A stretch of 64,000 nt of DNA from Acinetobacter equi (GCF_001307195.1 NZ_CP012808.1:496001-560000), one strand, 5' to 3'; shown: positions 26,977-38,271, numbered from the stretch's first letter. The notes: generated by a model not told the origin, from the sequence alone. Program-made: numbers and translations.

Positions 26977-28887
26977 CTATGAAGATACTGAATTTAAAAG
27001 ATTTTGCCAGACAGTTTGTAAAGATGTCTCAATGCCTTTTGCATCTAAACCTGCTTGATGTAGCATTTGTTCATGCGATGCTTGATGCATAAACTCATCT
27101 GCCAAACCTAAGTTCAAAATTGGTTTCACAATTTGAGCTTTAGCTAAATATTCATTTACAGCACTACCTGCTCCACCCATAACTGCATGTTCTTCTACAG
27201 TTACAAATAAAGCAGTATTGTCAGTAATATGAGAAATTAATTGCTCATCTAATGGTTTAACATAACGCATATTAACCACGCGAACAGCAACCTCATGTTG
27301 TTTTGCAAATGCACGAGCAGCATCTATTGCAGGCTGTACACGACTGCCAAATGCTAAAACAGAAATATATTCATCATATTGTTCATTTAGAACTTCAACA
27401 ATTTCAGCCCGACCTATTTGCAACTCTGTCAGTTGTGATTGAATTTCCACACCGACACCCGTACCACGTGGGTAACGCACAGCAGCAGGTCCTTTATATA
27501 AATAAGCAGTATGTAGCATCTGACGACATTCATTTTCGTCTTTTGGTGCCATAATGACTAAATTTGGAATAGTTCGCATATAAGCATAATCATATGCTCC
27601 TGCATGTGTTGGACCATCTTCACCAACCAAACCTGCACGATCTATACCAAATGTAACATCTAGATTTTGCAAAGCAACATCGTGAATAAGTTGATCATAA
27701 CCACGTTGCAAGAATGTTGAATAAATTGCAACAACAGGTTTTAAACCTTCACAAGCCATACCAGCAGCCAATGTCACTGCATGCTGTTCAGCAATTGCAA
27801 CATCAAAGAAACGCTCAGGATATTGTTGTGCAAATTGCACCATTCCTGAACCTTCACACATTGCAGGTGTAATTGCGAGTAATCGATCATCTTGTGCCGC
27901 TTCATCACAAAGCCATTGACCAAATATATCTGAGTACTTAGGTAGTTTTTTTGTAGATGCTTTTGCATTTAGTTTTGCAATTGCATGATATTTAATTTGA
28001 TCTGCTTCAGCAGGTGCAAAACCTTTGCCCTTAACAGTATAAATATGAACTAAACGTGGTCCTTTACGCTTTTTAAGCGCATCAAACACTTGAACCAACT
28101 GTTCTACATCATGACCATCGAATGGACCAAAATAATCAAAACCAATGGCTTTAAATAAATTATCTGCCGCATTTGTAGCAGATGAATGTGAACGTGAATT
28201 ATAAATCCATTCTGGATGAGGCTGAACATATGCCTCACCATCCTCAGAAACATTAATAGATTCACCACGTTCCCAAAGCGCAGCCAAGTGTTTAGCAAAA
28301 CCACCTGTACTACCTGAAATAGACATATCATTATCATTTAATACAACAATCATGTCCGCCTGATGTGCTACAGCATCGTTCATCGCTTCAAAAGCCATAC
28401 CTGCTGTCATTGCCCCATCACCGATCACAGCAATGACCTCGCATGGATCTTTTTTATAATGTCTTGCCAAAGCCATTCCCAAACCTGCAGAAATCGCTGT
28501 AGATGAGTGACCTACGCCAAAGGTATCAAATTCTGATTCCTCTCGTGCTGGAAATGCAGCTAAACCATTTTTAGAACGGATTGTCGTTAACTGTTCACGG
28601 CGCCCTGTTAATGCTTTATGAGGATAAGCTTGATGACCCACATCCCAAATCAAACGGTCTCTAGGCGTATTAAAACAATAGTGTAATGCAACCGTCAGCT
28701 CAATCACACCAAGGTTTGCAGCAAAGTGCCCCCCGCTTTGCCCAGCGCAATACAAAATGAATTGACGCAACTCATCAGCCAATTTTTCTAGCTGGCTACG
28801 CTCGAGCAAACGTAATTGTTCTGGGTGGTCTATACCATCCAGTAACGGTGTTACAGGGCGAAGAGTTGGTATTTCTGTATACAACAT
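26977..28887 (-). CDS. dxs: 1-deoxy-D-xylulose-5-phosphate synthase
   Basis: 636 residues from the ATG at 28887 ([20 protein letters not shown]). Dxs joins pyruvate and glyceraldehyde-3-phosphate to start the MEP isoprenoid pathway and also feeds thiamine and pyridoxal synthesis. Thiamine diphosphate/Mg2+ motif [17 protein letters not shown] is near 153; [13 protein letters not shown] and [14 protein letters not shown] are intact. An upstream start adds 29 residues that do not look like Dxs. Independent transcription unit ending in a terminator. Confidence 0.96.
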   Translation of the reverse strand: MLYTEIPTLRPVTPLLDGIDHPEQLRLLERSQLEKLADELRQFILYCAGQSGGHFAANLGVIELTVALHYCFNTPRDRLIWDVGHQAYPHKALTGRREQLTTIRSKNGLAAFPAREESEFDTFGVGHSSTAISAGLGMALARHYKKDPCEVIAVIGDGAMTAGMAFEAMNDAVAHQADMIVVLNDNDMSISGSTGGFAKHLAALWERGESINVSEDGEAYVQPHPEWIYNSRSHSSATNAADNLFKAIGFDYFGPFDGHDVEQLVQVFDALKKRKGPRLVHIYTVKGKGFAPAEADQIKYHAIAKLNAKASTKKLPKYSDIFGQWLCDEAAQDDRLLAITPAMCEGSGMVQFAQQYPERFFDVAIAEQHAVTLAAGMACEGLKPVVAIYSTFLQRGYDQLIHDVALQNLDVTFGIDRAGLVGEDGPTHAGAYDYAYMRTIPNLVIMAPKDENECRQMLHTAYLYKGPAAVRYPRGTGVGVEIQSQLTELQIGRAEIVEVLNEQYDEYISVLAFGSRVQPAIDAARAFAKQHEVAVRVVNMRYVKPLDEQLISHITDNTALFVTVEEHAVMGGAGSAVNEYLAKAQIVKPILNLGLADEFMHQASHEQMLHQAGLDAKGIETSLQTVWQNLLNSVSS

Positions 28888-29195
28888 AATATGGCAAAGC
28901 CTTCTAAAGCCTGGCAAATCATAAGCTAGGTCAAATGGATATCCGATCATACAGTCGGATTGAGTCTCCATCAATCAGCCATATTTCTACCGTCTATATT
29001 TTATCCAATGCACAAAAGTAGCGCTTTTCTTGGGTAGAACAGATTATCCTGAATTACAGGACTATTTATCAACTATTATTATGAGGTTTATACAAAAAAG
29101 AATATCTAATCCGTAAAATCTTCTCAGGTATTCTACTAATATCTAAACATTCCGCTATACTTGATCAATTTCAAAACGATGAAACGGGTTTTGTT

Positions 29196-29798
29196 GTGCC
29201 TATTAAATTTGCTGCTACTTCTAAATTACCGACCGCGTTTGGTGAATTTAAAATCACTGTTTTTCAAGATCCAGAAACTGGCGAAGAACATGTCGCACTT
29301 TCTCAAGGCTTAGATATACCATCTGACGAGCCTGTATTAACACGTATTCACTCTGAGTGCTTAACAGGTGATGCATTTGCATCTTTAAAATGTGATTGTG
29401 GACCTCAACTTCAAGCCACTCAAAAACTTATTAATGAAAATGGTCGTGGAGTAATTTTATATTTACGCCAAGAAGGACGTGGCATTGGGTTAACCAATAA
29501 AATTCGTGCCTATGCGTTACAAGATCAAGGACATGATACTGTTGACGCCAATTTACTTTTAAACTTGCCTGCTGATGCACGTCGCTACGATATGTGTAAC
29601 ATCATGCTTGATCATTTAAATGTAAAATCTGTGCGCTTAATTACAAATAATCCTTTAAAAATAAAAGCTCTGACCGATCAAGGCATTAATGTAGTTGATC
29701 GAGTTCCTCTTACTGTCGGGCTTAATCCATTTAATGAACAATATTTAAAGACCAAACATGATCGTATGTCACATATGTATCAAAAAGATGATTTTTAA
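29196..29798 (+). CDS. ribA: GTP cyclohydrolase II
   Basis: 200 residues. It opens GTP to 2,5-diamino-6-ribosylamino-pyrimidinone phosphate, the first step of riboflavin synthesis. Zinc ligands are in [19 protein letters not shown] (about 50-68) and the [20 protein letters not shown] core follows. GTG at 29196 is the start. Single gene; no FMN riboswitch was seen upstream. Divergent from dxs, with about 300 bp between the start codons. Confidence 0.95.
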   Translation: MPIKFAATSKLPTAFGEFKITVFQDPETGEEHVALSQGLDIPSDEPVLTRIHSECLTGDAFASLKCDCGPQLQATQKLINENGRGVILYLRQEGRGIGLTNKIRAYALQDQGHDTVDANLLLNLPADARRYDMCNIMLDHLNVKSVRLITNNPLKIKALTDQGINVVDRVPLTVGLNPFNEQYLKTKHDRMSHMYQKDDF

Positions 29799-29825
29799 AT
29801 TTTAAAATAAATTTCATCTATCTAT

Positions 29826-29857
29826 AAAAAACCTCCCTATGTTTAGGGAGGTTTTTT
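29826..29857. terminator. Bidirectional terminator between ribA and hemN
   Basis: AAAAACCTCCCTA-TGTT-TAGGGAGGTTTTTT. Confidence 0.9.
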
Positions 29858-29860
29858 ATT

Positions 29861-31225
29861 TTAAATAGTCATCGAGAAAATTCGAGTATTTGGCATTTTA
29901 CGATTTAGTCGTAAATCAAATGCCATACAGATATTTCGAATAAACGGTTTACCTTGTTCTGTAATTTTGATTTGAAAATCATCCAAGATAACCAAGCCAT
30001 CTTGTTCCATTTCTTGGAGTTTTTGAATCACTTCAGGAATTTCTTTAAAGTAAAGTGCTTCATTATTCCATGAGGTTTCAAAAGTACACATTAAATTCAA
30101 AATATGCTTACGAATTTTTAAATCTTCTTCATTTAAAACATGACCTTTAAATACAGGAATTTCATTATTTTCTAAGCGTGCATAATAATCTTCTAAGGTC
30201 TTTTCATTTTGTGCAAAGCTATACCAACTATCGCTAATTGAAGATAGTCCAAGCCCAAGCATCACTTGGGTTTTAGAAGCGGTATATCCCATAAAATTAC
30301 GATGTAATGCACCAGATTTAAAAGATTTATACATTTCATCTTCAACTAAGGCGAAATGATCCATTCCAATTTCTGCATATCCATATTCAAGAAGTTTTAA
30401 CTTTCCTTCTTCATAACATTGACGTTTCATTTCATCTTTTGGAACATCTGCATCTTTAAAGCCACGCTGCCCATTCCCTTTAATCCATGGCACATGAGCA
30501 TAACTATAAAAAGCAATGCGATCTGGCATTAAACGCTGAGTTTGTTCAATCGTATATAAAACATCATCTAAATTTTGAAATGGCAAACCAAAAACCAAAT
30601 CATGAGAAATTGAGGTATAGCCAATTTCTCGTGCCCATTTGGTTACTCGTTCAACATGTTCAAAAGGTTGAATACGATGAATCGCTTTTTGGACTTTCTC
30701 ATTATAATCCTGCACACCGTAGCTTACGCGTCGAAACCCTAAATCATATAAAGTTTGCAAATGCTCACGCGTCGTATTATTCGGATGTCCTTCAAAGCTA
30801 AACTCATGTTCTTGCGCAATATCGGCCTGAGCTAAAATACCTTGAATCAATTGTTGTAAATGTTGTGGTGCAAAAAATGTTGGTGTGCCACCACCCAAAT
30901 GAATTTCTTTAATAATGGGTCTATCTTTTAATAAATCACAGTATAGATCCCATTCTTTTAAAACTGCTTGAATATAGGGTTGCTCCATTTCATGACGTTT
31001 TGTCACACGCTTATGGCACCCACAAAATGTACATAAACTTTCACAAAATGGAAGATGAATATAAAGACTAATGCCTTCACTTAGATTCGATTCATCGAAT
31101 GATTTTTTAAGTGTTTCTTTCCACAATTCAAGAGAAAATAAAGCTTCATCCCAATAAGGTACTGTAGGATAACTGGTATATCGTGGTCCAGGCACATTAT
31201 ATTTTTGGACTATAGAATTTTGCAT
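29861..31225 (-). CDS. hemN: Oxygen-independent coproporphyrinogen III oxidase
   Basis: 454 residues from the ATG at 31225. Radical SAM cysteines are in YIHLPFCESLCTFCGCHK (C-x3-C-x2-C-x-C), which includes the extra fourth cysteine typical of true HemN, and GGGTPTF follows. It converts coproporphyrinogen III to protoporphyrinogen IX without oxygen. Divergent from hemF, the oxygen-using isoenzyme, with an Anr/FNR-like box between them. Confidence 0.95.
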   Translation of the reverse strand: MQNSIVQKYNVPGPRYTSYPTVPYWDEALFSLELWKETLKKSFDESNLSEGISLYIHLPFCESLCTFCGCHKRVTKRHEMEQPYIQAVLKEWDLYCDLLKDRPIIKEIHLGGGTPTFFAPQHLQQLIQGILAQADIAQEHEFSFEGHPNNTTREHLQTLYDLGFRRVSYGVQDYNEKVQKAIHRIQPFEHVERVTKWAREIGYTSISHDLVFGLPFQNLDDVLYTIEQTQRLMPDRIAFYSYAHVPWIKGNGQRGFKDADVPKDEMKRQCYEEGKLKLLEYGYAEIGMDHFALVEDEMYKSFKSGALHRNFMGYTASKTQVMLGLGLSSISDSWYSFAQNEKTLEDYYARLENNEIPVFKGHVLNEEDLKIRKHILNLMCTFETSWNNEALYFKEIPEVIQKLQEMEQDGLVILDDFQIKITEQGKPFIRNICMAFDLRLNRKMPNTRIFSMTI

Positions 31226-31371
31226 ATTTGCTATCTCAGTAGTAAATGACTGACCACTTTTAAATATAAAAATCACTTGTTTCTTGAATATATTGTGAGG
31301 TCACACACCGCTTATTTCAATGAAATTCACACAATCCCTGATTTATTTTATGTGTTTTATTTAAGCGATCA

Positions 31372-31385
31372 TTGATATCGATAAA
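31372..31385. promoter_or_regulatory. Anr/FNR-like box between hemN and hemF
   Basis: TTGATATCGATAAA matches the TTGAT-N4-ATCAA dyad at nine of ten defined bases. It lies between divergent hemN and hemF, 147 bp from the hemN start and 64 bp from the hemF start. In Pseudomonas both genes are Anr-controlled. No Anr gene is in this window, so this is inference from position and sequence. Confidence 0.55.
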
Positions 31386-31448
31386 ATTTCCTTAAAATTC
31401 GCCTAATTTTATGTTTTGATGTAACCAATTAATTTATCTCTGAGAGAC

Positions 31449-32393
31449 ATGATGAAGCATCCAACTTCAAATGATATTCAACGTGTTCGTGAGTTTTTAC
31501 TCGATTTACAAGCCCGTATTTGCGCGAGCTTAGAACAACAAGAAAAATTAGGTGGCGGTACAGCTGAATTTATCATTGATGATTGGACACGCCCTGAAGG
31601 TGGCGGTGGTCGTTCACGTGTTTTACAAAATGGGACCGTTATTGAAAAAGGCGGGGTCATGTTCTCTCACATTAATATTTCAAAGCTTCCAGCTTCAGCG
31701 ACTGCACGTCATCCAAATATTGCCGGTGCAAAAGCTCAAGCAATGGGTGTATCACTAGTGATACATCCAAAGAATCCGAATGTACCAACATCACATGCAA
31801 ATGTCAGACTCTTTGTCGCAGAACCAGAAGGACAAGATCCTATTTGGTGGTTTGGTGGTGGCTTTGATCTAACACCATTTTATCCAAATGATGAAGATGT
31901 ATTAAGTTGGCATCAAACTGCATCTGATTTATGTGCACCTTTTGGTGATGAGATTTATACCGAACATAAAAAGTGGTGTGATGATTACTTTTATTTAAAG
32001 CATCGAAATGAGCAACGTGGTGTAGGTGGATTATTCTTTGATGATCTTAATCAATGGGATTTTGAAACTTGTTTCAAATATATGCAAGCTGTGGGTAATG
32101 GTTACTTAGAAGCAATTTTACCGATCTTCAATCGCAACCAAAATAAATCGTATACTGAAGCCCAACGAGACTTCCAACTTTATCGTCGTGGTCGTTATGT
32201 AGAATATAATTTAGTTTATGACCGTGGTACATTATTTGGCTTACAAACTGGTGGTCGTATAGAATCTATTTTAGTCAGCATGCCCCCCCTTGCAGGCTGG
32301 TCATATAGACCAGAATGGGATGAAAACTCTGCTGAAAAGCGTTTAACAGACCATTATCTAAAACCTCAAGATTGGCTAAATATTTTAAAATAA
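31449..32393 (+). CDS. hemF: Oxygen-dependent coproporphyrinogen III oxidase
   Basis: 314 residues. It uses O2 for two oxidative decarboxylations in haem synthesis. Conserved stretches such as [41 protein letters not shown] and [23 protein letters not shown] are all intact. The ATG at 31449 is followed by a second ATG; GAGAG precedes them. A stem-loop follows. With hemN and hemW, the window covers both routes of this step. Confidence 0.96.
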   Translation: MMKHPTSNDIQRVREFLLDLQARICASLEQQEKLGGGTAEFIIDDWTRPEGGGGRSRVLQNGTVIEKGGVMFSHINISKLPASATARHPNIAGAKAQAMGVSLVIHPKNPNVPTSHANVRLFVAEPEGQDPIWWFGGGFDLTPFYPNDEDVLSWHQTASDLCAPFGDEIYTEHKKWCDDYFYLKHRNEQRGVGGLFFDDLNQWDFETCFKYMQAVGNGYLEAILPIFNRNQNKSYTEAQRDFQLYRRGRYVEYNLVYDRGTLFGLQTGGRIESILVSMPPLAGWSYRPEWDENSAEKRLTDHYLKPQDWLNILK

Positions 32394-32718
32394 AATTTAA
32401 ATTGAGCTATTGTCGTCTTTCAATAGCTCAACTGTTTTAAGGTTATTTTACACAATGGTAATAAATCAAAACAAAAAATCAATAAATTCTAAACAAAAAA
32501 TACTATCTTTTAATTAACTCAATATTTATCAAACTACTATATCTCATTTTAAATCTATCTAGCTTCATCATTTGTATATATTTCTCAATTATAATGAATT
32601 AAGGATCTTTTAAATTTTATTTGCTTACATAATAGTTTAGAAACTCCCATTATTACAGTTGGTTATTCTTATGATATTTCATAAAATGTTACTTAATCTT
32701 TTAAACTGAAGAGTATTC
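32394..32718. other. Non-coding region after hemF
   Basis: 325 bp. TTGAGCTATTG (32402-32412) / CAATAGCTCAA (32421-32431) followed by CTGTTTT is a likely hemF terminator. The remaining 280 bp is AT-rich and should hold the promoter of the 67-residue gene; a TATAAT near 32590 is the only hint. Confidence 0.55.
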
Positions 32719-32922
32719 ATGAATCCTGGTATAAGTTGGAAATTATTATTATTTTGGGCCTTATTTGTTGGCATGCTCGCATCTTTTTCTCTTACAATTA
32801 TATTTGAAACTCATTTTTTAGACGAATTATCTATTGCTTCAGGCATTTTAACAGGCATTGCATTATTTTTTACAGGTATGTTTATGCTGATTGATACCAT
32901 TATTTCTATTTGCAATCCATAA
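32719..32922 (+). CDS. Small two-helix membrane protein, unknown function
   Basis: 67 residues with two predicted transmembrane helices (about 8-28 and 40-62) joined by ETHFLDELSIASG. GAAGAG precedes the ATG. I do not recognise the family. It is too short for a transporter. Base use and spacing fit a real gene; no operon partner, since aroE follows with its own start 88 bp on. Confidence 0.6.
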   Translation: MNPGISWKLLLFWALFVGMLASFSLTIIFETHFLDELSIASGILTGIALFFTGMFMLIDTIISICNP

Positions 32923-33010
32923 TTATCAAGATTTATTCAAAATAATAAACTTCTTCAAAGTTTTAATTTGACGTATATTGACTACCATTTCGAGACATGG
33001 AATTTGCGTA

Positions 33011-33799
33011 ATGAGTAAACAATTTGCTGTCATTGGTCATCCTATTGAACAATCTCGCTCACCTGAATTACATCACGCGTTCGCAAAGAAAGTTGGAATT
33101 GAACTTACCTATCAAAAACGTTTAGCACCTTTAGATGGCTTTATTCCAAGTATTAAAGATTTTTTTGCCCAAGGTGGGATTGGTTTAAACGTCACTGTGC
33201 CATTTAAAGAACAAGCATTTCAACAATGTAAGGTTTTAACTGAGCGTGCAAAAATTGCTAAAGCGGTCAATACACTTTGGGTTAAAAATGGACAATTGCA
33301 TGGTGATAATACGGATGGGCAAGGTCTTGTAGATGCCATTAAAGCTCTAGACTGGTCACTAGAAAATTCTTCTATCTTAATTCTAGGAGCTGGTGGTGCC
33401 ACACGTGGTGTCATTTACCCACTAGCACAAGCAGGTACTAAAAAAATTGTAATTGCAAATCGTACATTGGTACGTGCAGAACAACTAGTAAATGATTTAA
33501 AAGATTTTGTTCCTCATTCAGAACTTCAAGCCATTTCTCTAGAAAACTTAGATGGACATTTCGATTTAATTATTAATGCAACATCAGCAAGTCTTTCAGG
33601 CGATGCTCTAATTTTACCAAAAACATTAACCTTTAAATATGCATACGAAATGGCATACGGAAAACCTTCCAGTTTTCTTGAACAAGCAAAGTCACGCGGT
33701 GTTCCATATTCTGACGGATATGGCATGCTCGTTGGGCAAGCAATTGAGTCTTTCAATATTTGGAATGGTATTCGTCCAAACTTAAAAGACTTTATCTAA
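33011..33799 (+). CDS. aroE: Shikimate dehydrogenase (NADP+)
   Basis: 262 residues starting MSKQFAVIGHPIEQSRSPELHH, the standard AroE N-terminus, so the 11-codon extension upstream is not used. It reduces 3-dehydroshikimate to shikimate with NADPH. NVTVPFKE (catalytic Lys), GDNTDGQG and the Rossmann loop LGAGGATRGVIYPL (about 127) are present. Terminator follows at 33815. Confidence 0.95.
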   Translation: MSKQFAVIGHPIEQSRSPELHHAFAKKVGIELTYQKRLAPLDGFIPSIKDFFAQGGIGLNVTVPFKEQAFQQCKVLTERAKIAKAVNTLWVKNGQLHGDNTDGQGLVDAIKALDWSLENSSILILGAGGATRGVIYPLAQAGTKKIVIANRTLVRAEQLVNDLKDFVPHSELQAISLENLDGHFDLIINATSASLSGDALILPKTLTFKYAYEMAYGKPSSFLEQAKSRGVPYSDGYGMLVGQAIESFNIWNGIRPNLKDFI

Positions 33800-33814
33800 A
33801 ATAAGTGTTCTAAT

Positions 33815-33847
33815 AAAAAAGACCTCATACAAAAAGAGGTCTTTTTT
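33815..33847. terminator. Bidirectional terminator after aroE
   Basis: AAAAAAGACCTC / GAGGTCTTTTTT with a 9-nt loop, between converging genes. Confidence 0.88.
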
Positions 33848-33860
33848 TACATATTTAATA

Positions 33861-36203
33861 TTACTTATAATGAGTGCGAATCTCACGATAAGTTTCTCTA
33901 TAGATATCCCAATCAATTAAGTCTTCATGTGCTTCACGCAGAGATGAGATATTTTTAAGTTTTAATTTACCTGCTAAATCAGCCTTATAGCTTTGCCCTA
34001 AAATATTTGCAACTTCAAGTAATAAAGCATCTTCCTCTGGTGTAAAGTCCTCATATTTATCTTCAAATACCTTGACATAGTGTGCTGCAAAAGCATCTTG
34101 AGCAGTTTTATGTTGTACCTTAAACTCTTTCCAATATACATCTACCTCTATATTATCCAGAGCTGAATCTAAAATCATAGATACCGCATCACCAATGTAT
34201 CCATAACTTGAAGGATCACTTAATTGATGCTTTTCTTGTAACTGTTTAATACGTTTTGCTGTTTGTGCATTTGGTCTTTCATTTTCATAAACATAATATG
34301 CAAAAAGTTCAGCTATTTCATTTAATTCATTTGCAGAGTAATATTTTGCAAATGCTGGTTTTGCAGCAGCAAAATATAAAACATAAACAGCTTGATAACT
34401 CTTAATATAAGAACCTGTATCTAAATACGTTTCTAATGCTATTTTTTCAAGCATGTTTTCGAAAGACACATCTTCTTCATTTTTACTACGACTAAATATA
34501 GTATTGCTCAGTTGTTCAGAAATTGATTTCGCATCTTTTAATTTTTTACGATCAATTGGTGTTGCTTGCCCATAATTCGAAATTTGAGTTGAACTTAATA
34601 AATTAATTTTCCCATATTTTTTATCTTGTTTTTCAATATTATATTCAACATCAATTACACGCCCTTTCGCATCTAATCCAATATCGGTCAACATTGTCAT
34701 ACTTGCCCGATTTTCATTTTCAAGTACATGTTGAATATCGACTTGATGATTATTCCAAAGTTCCTTAAATGCATTAGCATCTGTAAAATCTGTGGATGCA
34801 TACGGTTCAAAAATTGAGACTACTTTAATTGCATTTGAAAATAACTTTAAAAATTCACTTCGATCAAATATAGATTCAGCATCATTATGATTCGCACCTG
34901 ATTCAATTAAGCGAATTGTATAATTGTTATAGCAAATATTCACCAATCCTAATGGAATTTTACTTGTGCTTCCTTTTAAATTTAAACATTGTTCTTCTGT
35001 AAGTGAGCCAGCTAAATTAGCTTCAGATATACTCACTTCTGTCACAGAAGTACTATCAACTTCGTCAAAGTCATCATTAACCCTACAATCATCGCTATAA
35101 TCTGGATGACAATTTTCGTCTACTGAAACAACATTGATTTGTTCACCATATAAATGTTGATTAATCAAACTTTCAATACGTTGTGAAGAATCCCAAGATT
35201 CACTATAAATACTAAATTCAGTATCCCCTGCATCTTCTATCGCTTCTTCATTTTCAAAGCTCTGTGCAATAATATCAGCTGCAATATTTTCAGGACTTAG
35301 TCCCGATGAATTAGTTTCATCATCTTGTTTTAAAATATTTTTATATAGATATGGACCATTAATATAATTAAAAACTAAAGATTGAGTCACTGCACTTTCT
35401 AAATTCGATTTTAAACGAATTTTTTCAACAATACCCCTTTCTTTTTCCTCTACTGATACAGCTATTCTTTGTAAAGCATTTGGTTCAGCAAGCACATAAG
35501 GTAAGGCATTACTTTGTTTTATGAAAGCCACTAAACTTTTAACATCAACATCTTTCCATGCACCCTCATATTTAGAAAAATCAAAATATGATAAAGAGTT
35601 TTGTTGCTGTTTATTTGCCAAGAATGGCGTTAAAGCAAACATATTGACATAAAATTTATGTTCTTTTAAATCAATTATCATCGGTATTTTTGCTTTAATT
35701 TCTAAAGTTGGTGTTGCATATTCTAGTTTTAAATTAAGTGAACCTTGCTGTGCTCGATAATGAACGGAACCATCGTATCCCACTTGAGTATCATTCAAAA
35801 TATCGAATAAATAAAACATTCCTTGCTCAAAAATACTTCCATTTGAGTAAGCACTATCATTAATTTGCTCAGCCATCGCTATATTTAACTGTGTCTTTTC
35901 TTTAGAGCTCAAACTTATTTTTTGCAAATTAAGGACTTGTTCAATTTTTTTATTCAACTCAGTATCCAATTTAAGATCTGATTTATTCTGTAGTTTTGAT
36001 CGATCTTCATTGACTGGCAATTCTGACTTAATTTTTAAATTCCCTTTATAATCAAAACTGCTTGTTTCAAAAATGGCATTTAATCCATTTACAGCCCGTT
36101 CCTCTAATAAAGGGCTTGTCTTAGATGACTCTTGAATCGTATGCTGTGTGCAACCCAAAAAACTTAAACTAAGCAAACATAATGATAAATATTTTAAGCG
36201 CAT
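33861..36203 (-). CDS. Large lipoprotein of unknown function
   Basis: 780 residues. MRLKYLSLCLLSLSFLGC carries a lipobox (LSFLGC), and Thr follows Cys, which suggests an outer-membrane anchor rather than inner-membrane retention. The mature part is rich in Asp, Glu, Asn, Ser and Lys, with only a few cysteines (a NCHPDYSDDC pair at about 370-380), no transmembrane helix and no motif that I recognise. It looks mostly alpha/beta and may act as an envelope or surface protein. No operon partner. Confidence 0.7.
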   Translation of the reverse strand: MRLKYLSLCLLSLSFLGCTQHTIQESSKTSPLLEERAVNGLNAIFETSSFDYKGNLKIKSELPVNEDRSKLQNKSDLKLDTELNKKIEQVLNLQKISLSSKEKTQLNIAMAEQINDSAYSNGSIFEQGMFYLFDILNDTQVGYDGSVHYRAQQGSLNLKLEYATPTLEIKAKIPMIIDLKEHKFYVNMFALTPFLANKQQQNSLSYFDFSKYEGAWKDVDVKSLVAFIKQSNALPYVLAEPNALQRIAVSVEEKERGIVEKIRLKSNLESAVTQSLVFNYINGPYLYKNILKQDDETNSSGLSPENIAADIIAQSFENEEAIEDAGDTEFSIYSESWDSSQRIESLINQHLYGEQINVVSVDENCHPDYSDDCRVNDDFDEVDSTSVTEVSISEANLAGSLTEEQCLNLKGSTSKIPLGLVNICYNNYTIRLIESGANHNDAESIFDRSEFLKLFSNAIKVVSIFEPYASTDFTDANAFKELWNNHQVDIQHVLENENRASMTMLTDIGLDAKGRVIDVEYNIEKQDKKYGKINLLSSTQISNYGQATPIDRKKLKDAKSISEQLSNTIFSRSKNEEDVSFENMLEKIALETYLDTGSYIKSYQAVYVLYFAAAKPAFAKYYSANELNEIAELFAYYVYENERPNAQTAKRIKQLQEKHQLSDPSSYGYIGDAVSMILDSALDNIEVDVYWKEFKVQHKTAQDAFAAHYVKVFEDKYEDFTPEEDALLLEVANILGQSYKADLAGKLKLKNISSLREAHEDLIDWDIYRETYREIRTHYK

Positions 36204-36430
36204 AATATATTTTAATACCTATAGTCTTTTATAATTTAAAACACAAAACGATCAAAAGATCAGCACAAAGTTTAACAGAATTATGTATAAAAAACGTGAT
36301 TAATAAATATATAGAATTCGCTTTTCTGACATTCTTTTAAGTCTTATTCATCAATGTAATTTATATATATTTATGAATAATCAAAATATTGATTTTAATA
36401 ATGCAAAAAAATTTAGATTAGGATTCTCAT

Positions 36431-38254
36431 ATGCCAGCATATAAAACACCACTTCGCGATATTCGCTTTTTAATGAATGAAGTTTTTGATTTTAACTCAC
36501 ACTATCAAACGCTATCTAATGGCGAATATGCAGATAAAGAAACAGTTGACATGATTTTAGAAGGTGCCGCTGACTTCTGTGAAAATGTCCTGTCTCCACT
36601 TAATCAATCAGGTGATGAAGAAGGTTGCTACTTTGAAAATGGTGAAGTTAAAACACCAAAAGGTTTCAAAGAAGCTTATGACCAATTTGTACAAGGTGGA
36701 TGGCAAGGTCTATCCTATCCTGAAGAGTTTGGTGGACAAAATCTACCAATGTCGTTAAATCTAATTAAATCTGAAATGATGGGAACTGCAAATTGGTCAT
36801 TTCAAATGTATCCTGGCTTAAGTGTTGGCTGTATTAACACCTTCTTACAATTTGGCTCAGACGAACAAAAAAAAACTTACCTTCCTCATTTAGTTGCGGG
36901 TACTTGGTCTGGAACAATGTGTTTAACTGAACCACAATGTGGTACAGATTTAGGACAAGTCAAAACAAAAGCTGAATTAAATAAAGATGGCTCATATGCA
37001 ATTTCTGGTACTAAAATTTTCATCTCTGCTGGTGAACACGATTTAACAGAAAATATTATTCATATTGTCCTTGCTCGTTTACCGGATGCACCTGCTGGTA
37101 CAAAAGGAATTTCTTTATTTATTGTACCTAAATTTTTACCTACTGAAGATGGTGGAATTGGGGAACGTAATCCTGTTACATGTGGTTCAATTGAGCACAA
37201 AATGGGAATTCAAGCATCTGCTACAGCAGTACTCAATTTTGACAATGCAACAGGTTATCTAATTGGTGAACCTAATAAAGGTTTGCACGCGATGTTCACC
37301 TTTATGAATACGGCTCGTATTGGTACAGCAATTCAAGGTTTAGCACATGCTGAACTTTCATTCCAAGGAGCTTTACCTTACGCAAAAGAACGCATGTCTA
37401 TGCGTGCTCTTTCTGGCAAAAAAGATCCCGAACAAGTTGCTGATAAAATTATCCATCATGCTGATGTACGTCGTATGTTACTGACACAAAAGGCAATTGC
37501 TGAAGGTGGTCGTTCTATGATTTATTATGCCGCACAATTGGCAGATAAAATGAACGATGCATTACTTCGTGGTGATACAGCTGCTTTTGAAGAACATGAT
37601 GCACACTTAGGTTTTTATACACCTATTTTAAAAGGCTTTTTAACTGAACTTGGTTTTGAAGCCGCAAACCATGGTATGCAAGTTTATGGCGGGCATGGCT
37701 ATATCAAAGAATGGGGTATGGAACAAATTGTACGAGATGCTCGTATTGCTACATTATATGAAGGTACTACAGGCGTTCAAGCACTTGATTTAATTGGACG
37801 TAAAGTTTTGCTTTCATCCAAAGGTAAAGTTATTCGTGATTATACTGCAGAAATTTTAAAATTCTGCGGTCAACATGCACCTAATAAATATATGCGTCGT
37901 TTTGCTTGGGACTTAACAAAACTTTGTGCTCAATGGAACACCTTGACTGTACGTTTAATGCTTGCAGCACGTAAAGACCGCGATATCGTTTCAGCTGCTT
38001 CTGTTGATTTCCTAATGTTCTCAGGTTATGTCATGATGGCTTACTTTTGGGCTCAACAGGCCGCTATTGCTTCTTCCAAATTAGCATCAGGAACTGGTGC
38101 TGAAGTACCAGAATTCTATAAAGCTAAAATTAAAGTTGCTGATTTTTACTTCGAGAAAATTCTTCCACGTACACAAGGTCATGCTGAGTCTATGGTAAAT
38201 CCTTCTAAAACAATGACATCTCTTGCAGCAGAACATTTCAGTTTTGATTACTAA
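36431..38254 (+). CDS. Acyl-CoA dehydrogenase (FadE/DmdC-like, about 600 residues)
   Basis: 607 residues of the long acyl-CoA dehydrogenase type, with a short N-terminal extension and a C-terminal domain after the flavin core. MCLTEPQCGTDLGQVKT and ISGTKIFISAGEHD are the FAD and substrate-binding stretches; GHGYIKEWGMEQIVRDARIATLYEGTTGVQ is the catalytic/core region near the Glu base. It oxidises acyl-CoA to trans-2-enoyl-CoA in beta-oxidation, chain length unknown. Several paralogues occur in Acinetobacter, so no symbol is given. AGGATT precedes the ATG. Confidence 0.88.
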   Translation: MPAYKTPLRDIRFLMNEVFDFNSHYQTLSNGEYADKETVDMILEGAADFCENVLSPLNQSGDEEGCYFENGEVKTPKGFKEAYDQFVQGGWQGLSYPEEFGGQNLPMSLNLIKSEMMGTANWSFQMYPGLSVGCINTFLQFGSDEQKKTYLPHLVAGTWSGTMCLTEPQCGTDLGQVKTKAELNKDGSYAISGTKIFISAGEHDLTENIIHIVLARLPDAPAGTKGISLFIVPKFLPTEDGGIGERNPVTCGSIEHKMGIQASATAVLNFDNATGYLIGEPNKGLHAMFTFMNTARIGTAIQGLAHAELSFQGALPYAKERMSMRALSGKKDPEQVADKIIHHADVRRMLLTQKAIAEGGRSMIYYAAQLADKMNDALLRGDTAAFEEHDAHLGFYTPILKGFLTELGFEAANHGMQVYGGHGYIKEWGMEQIVRDARIATLYEGTTGVQALDLIGRKVLLSSKGKVIRDYTAEILKFCGQHAPNKYMRRFAWDLTKLCAQWNTLTVRLMLAARKDRDIVSAASVDFLMFSGYVMMAYFWAQQAAIASSKLASGTGAEVPEFYKAKIKVADFYFEKILPRTQGHAESMVNPSKTMTSLAAEHFSFDY

Positions 38255-38271
38255 TTGCAAAATTTAGTGAT

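Noticed and set aside
28975..29195. FMN riboswitch before ribA
   Set aside because: The region lacks the conserved RFN element sequence blocks.
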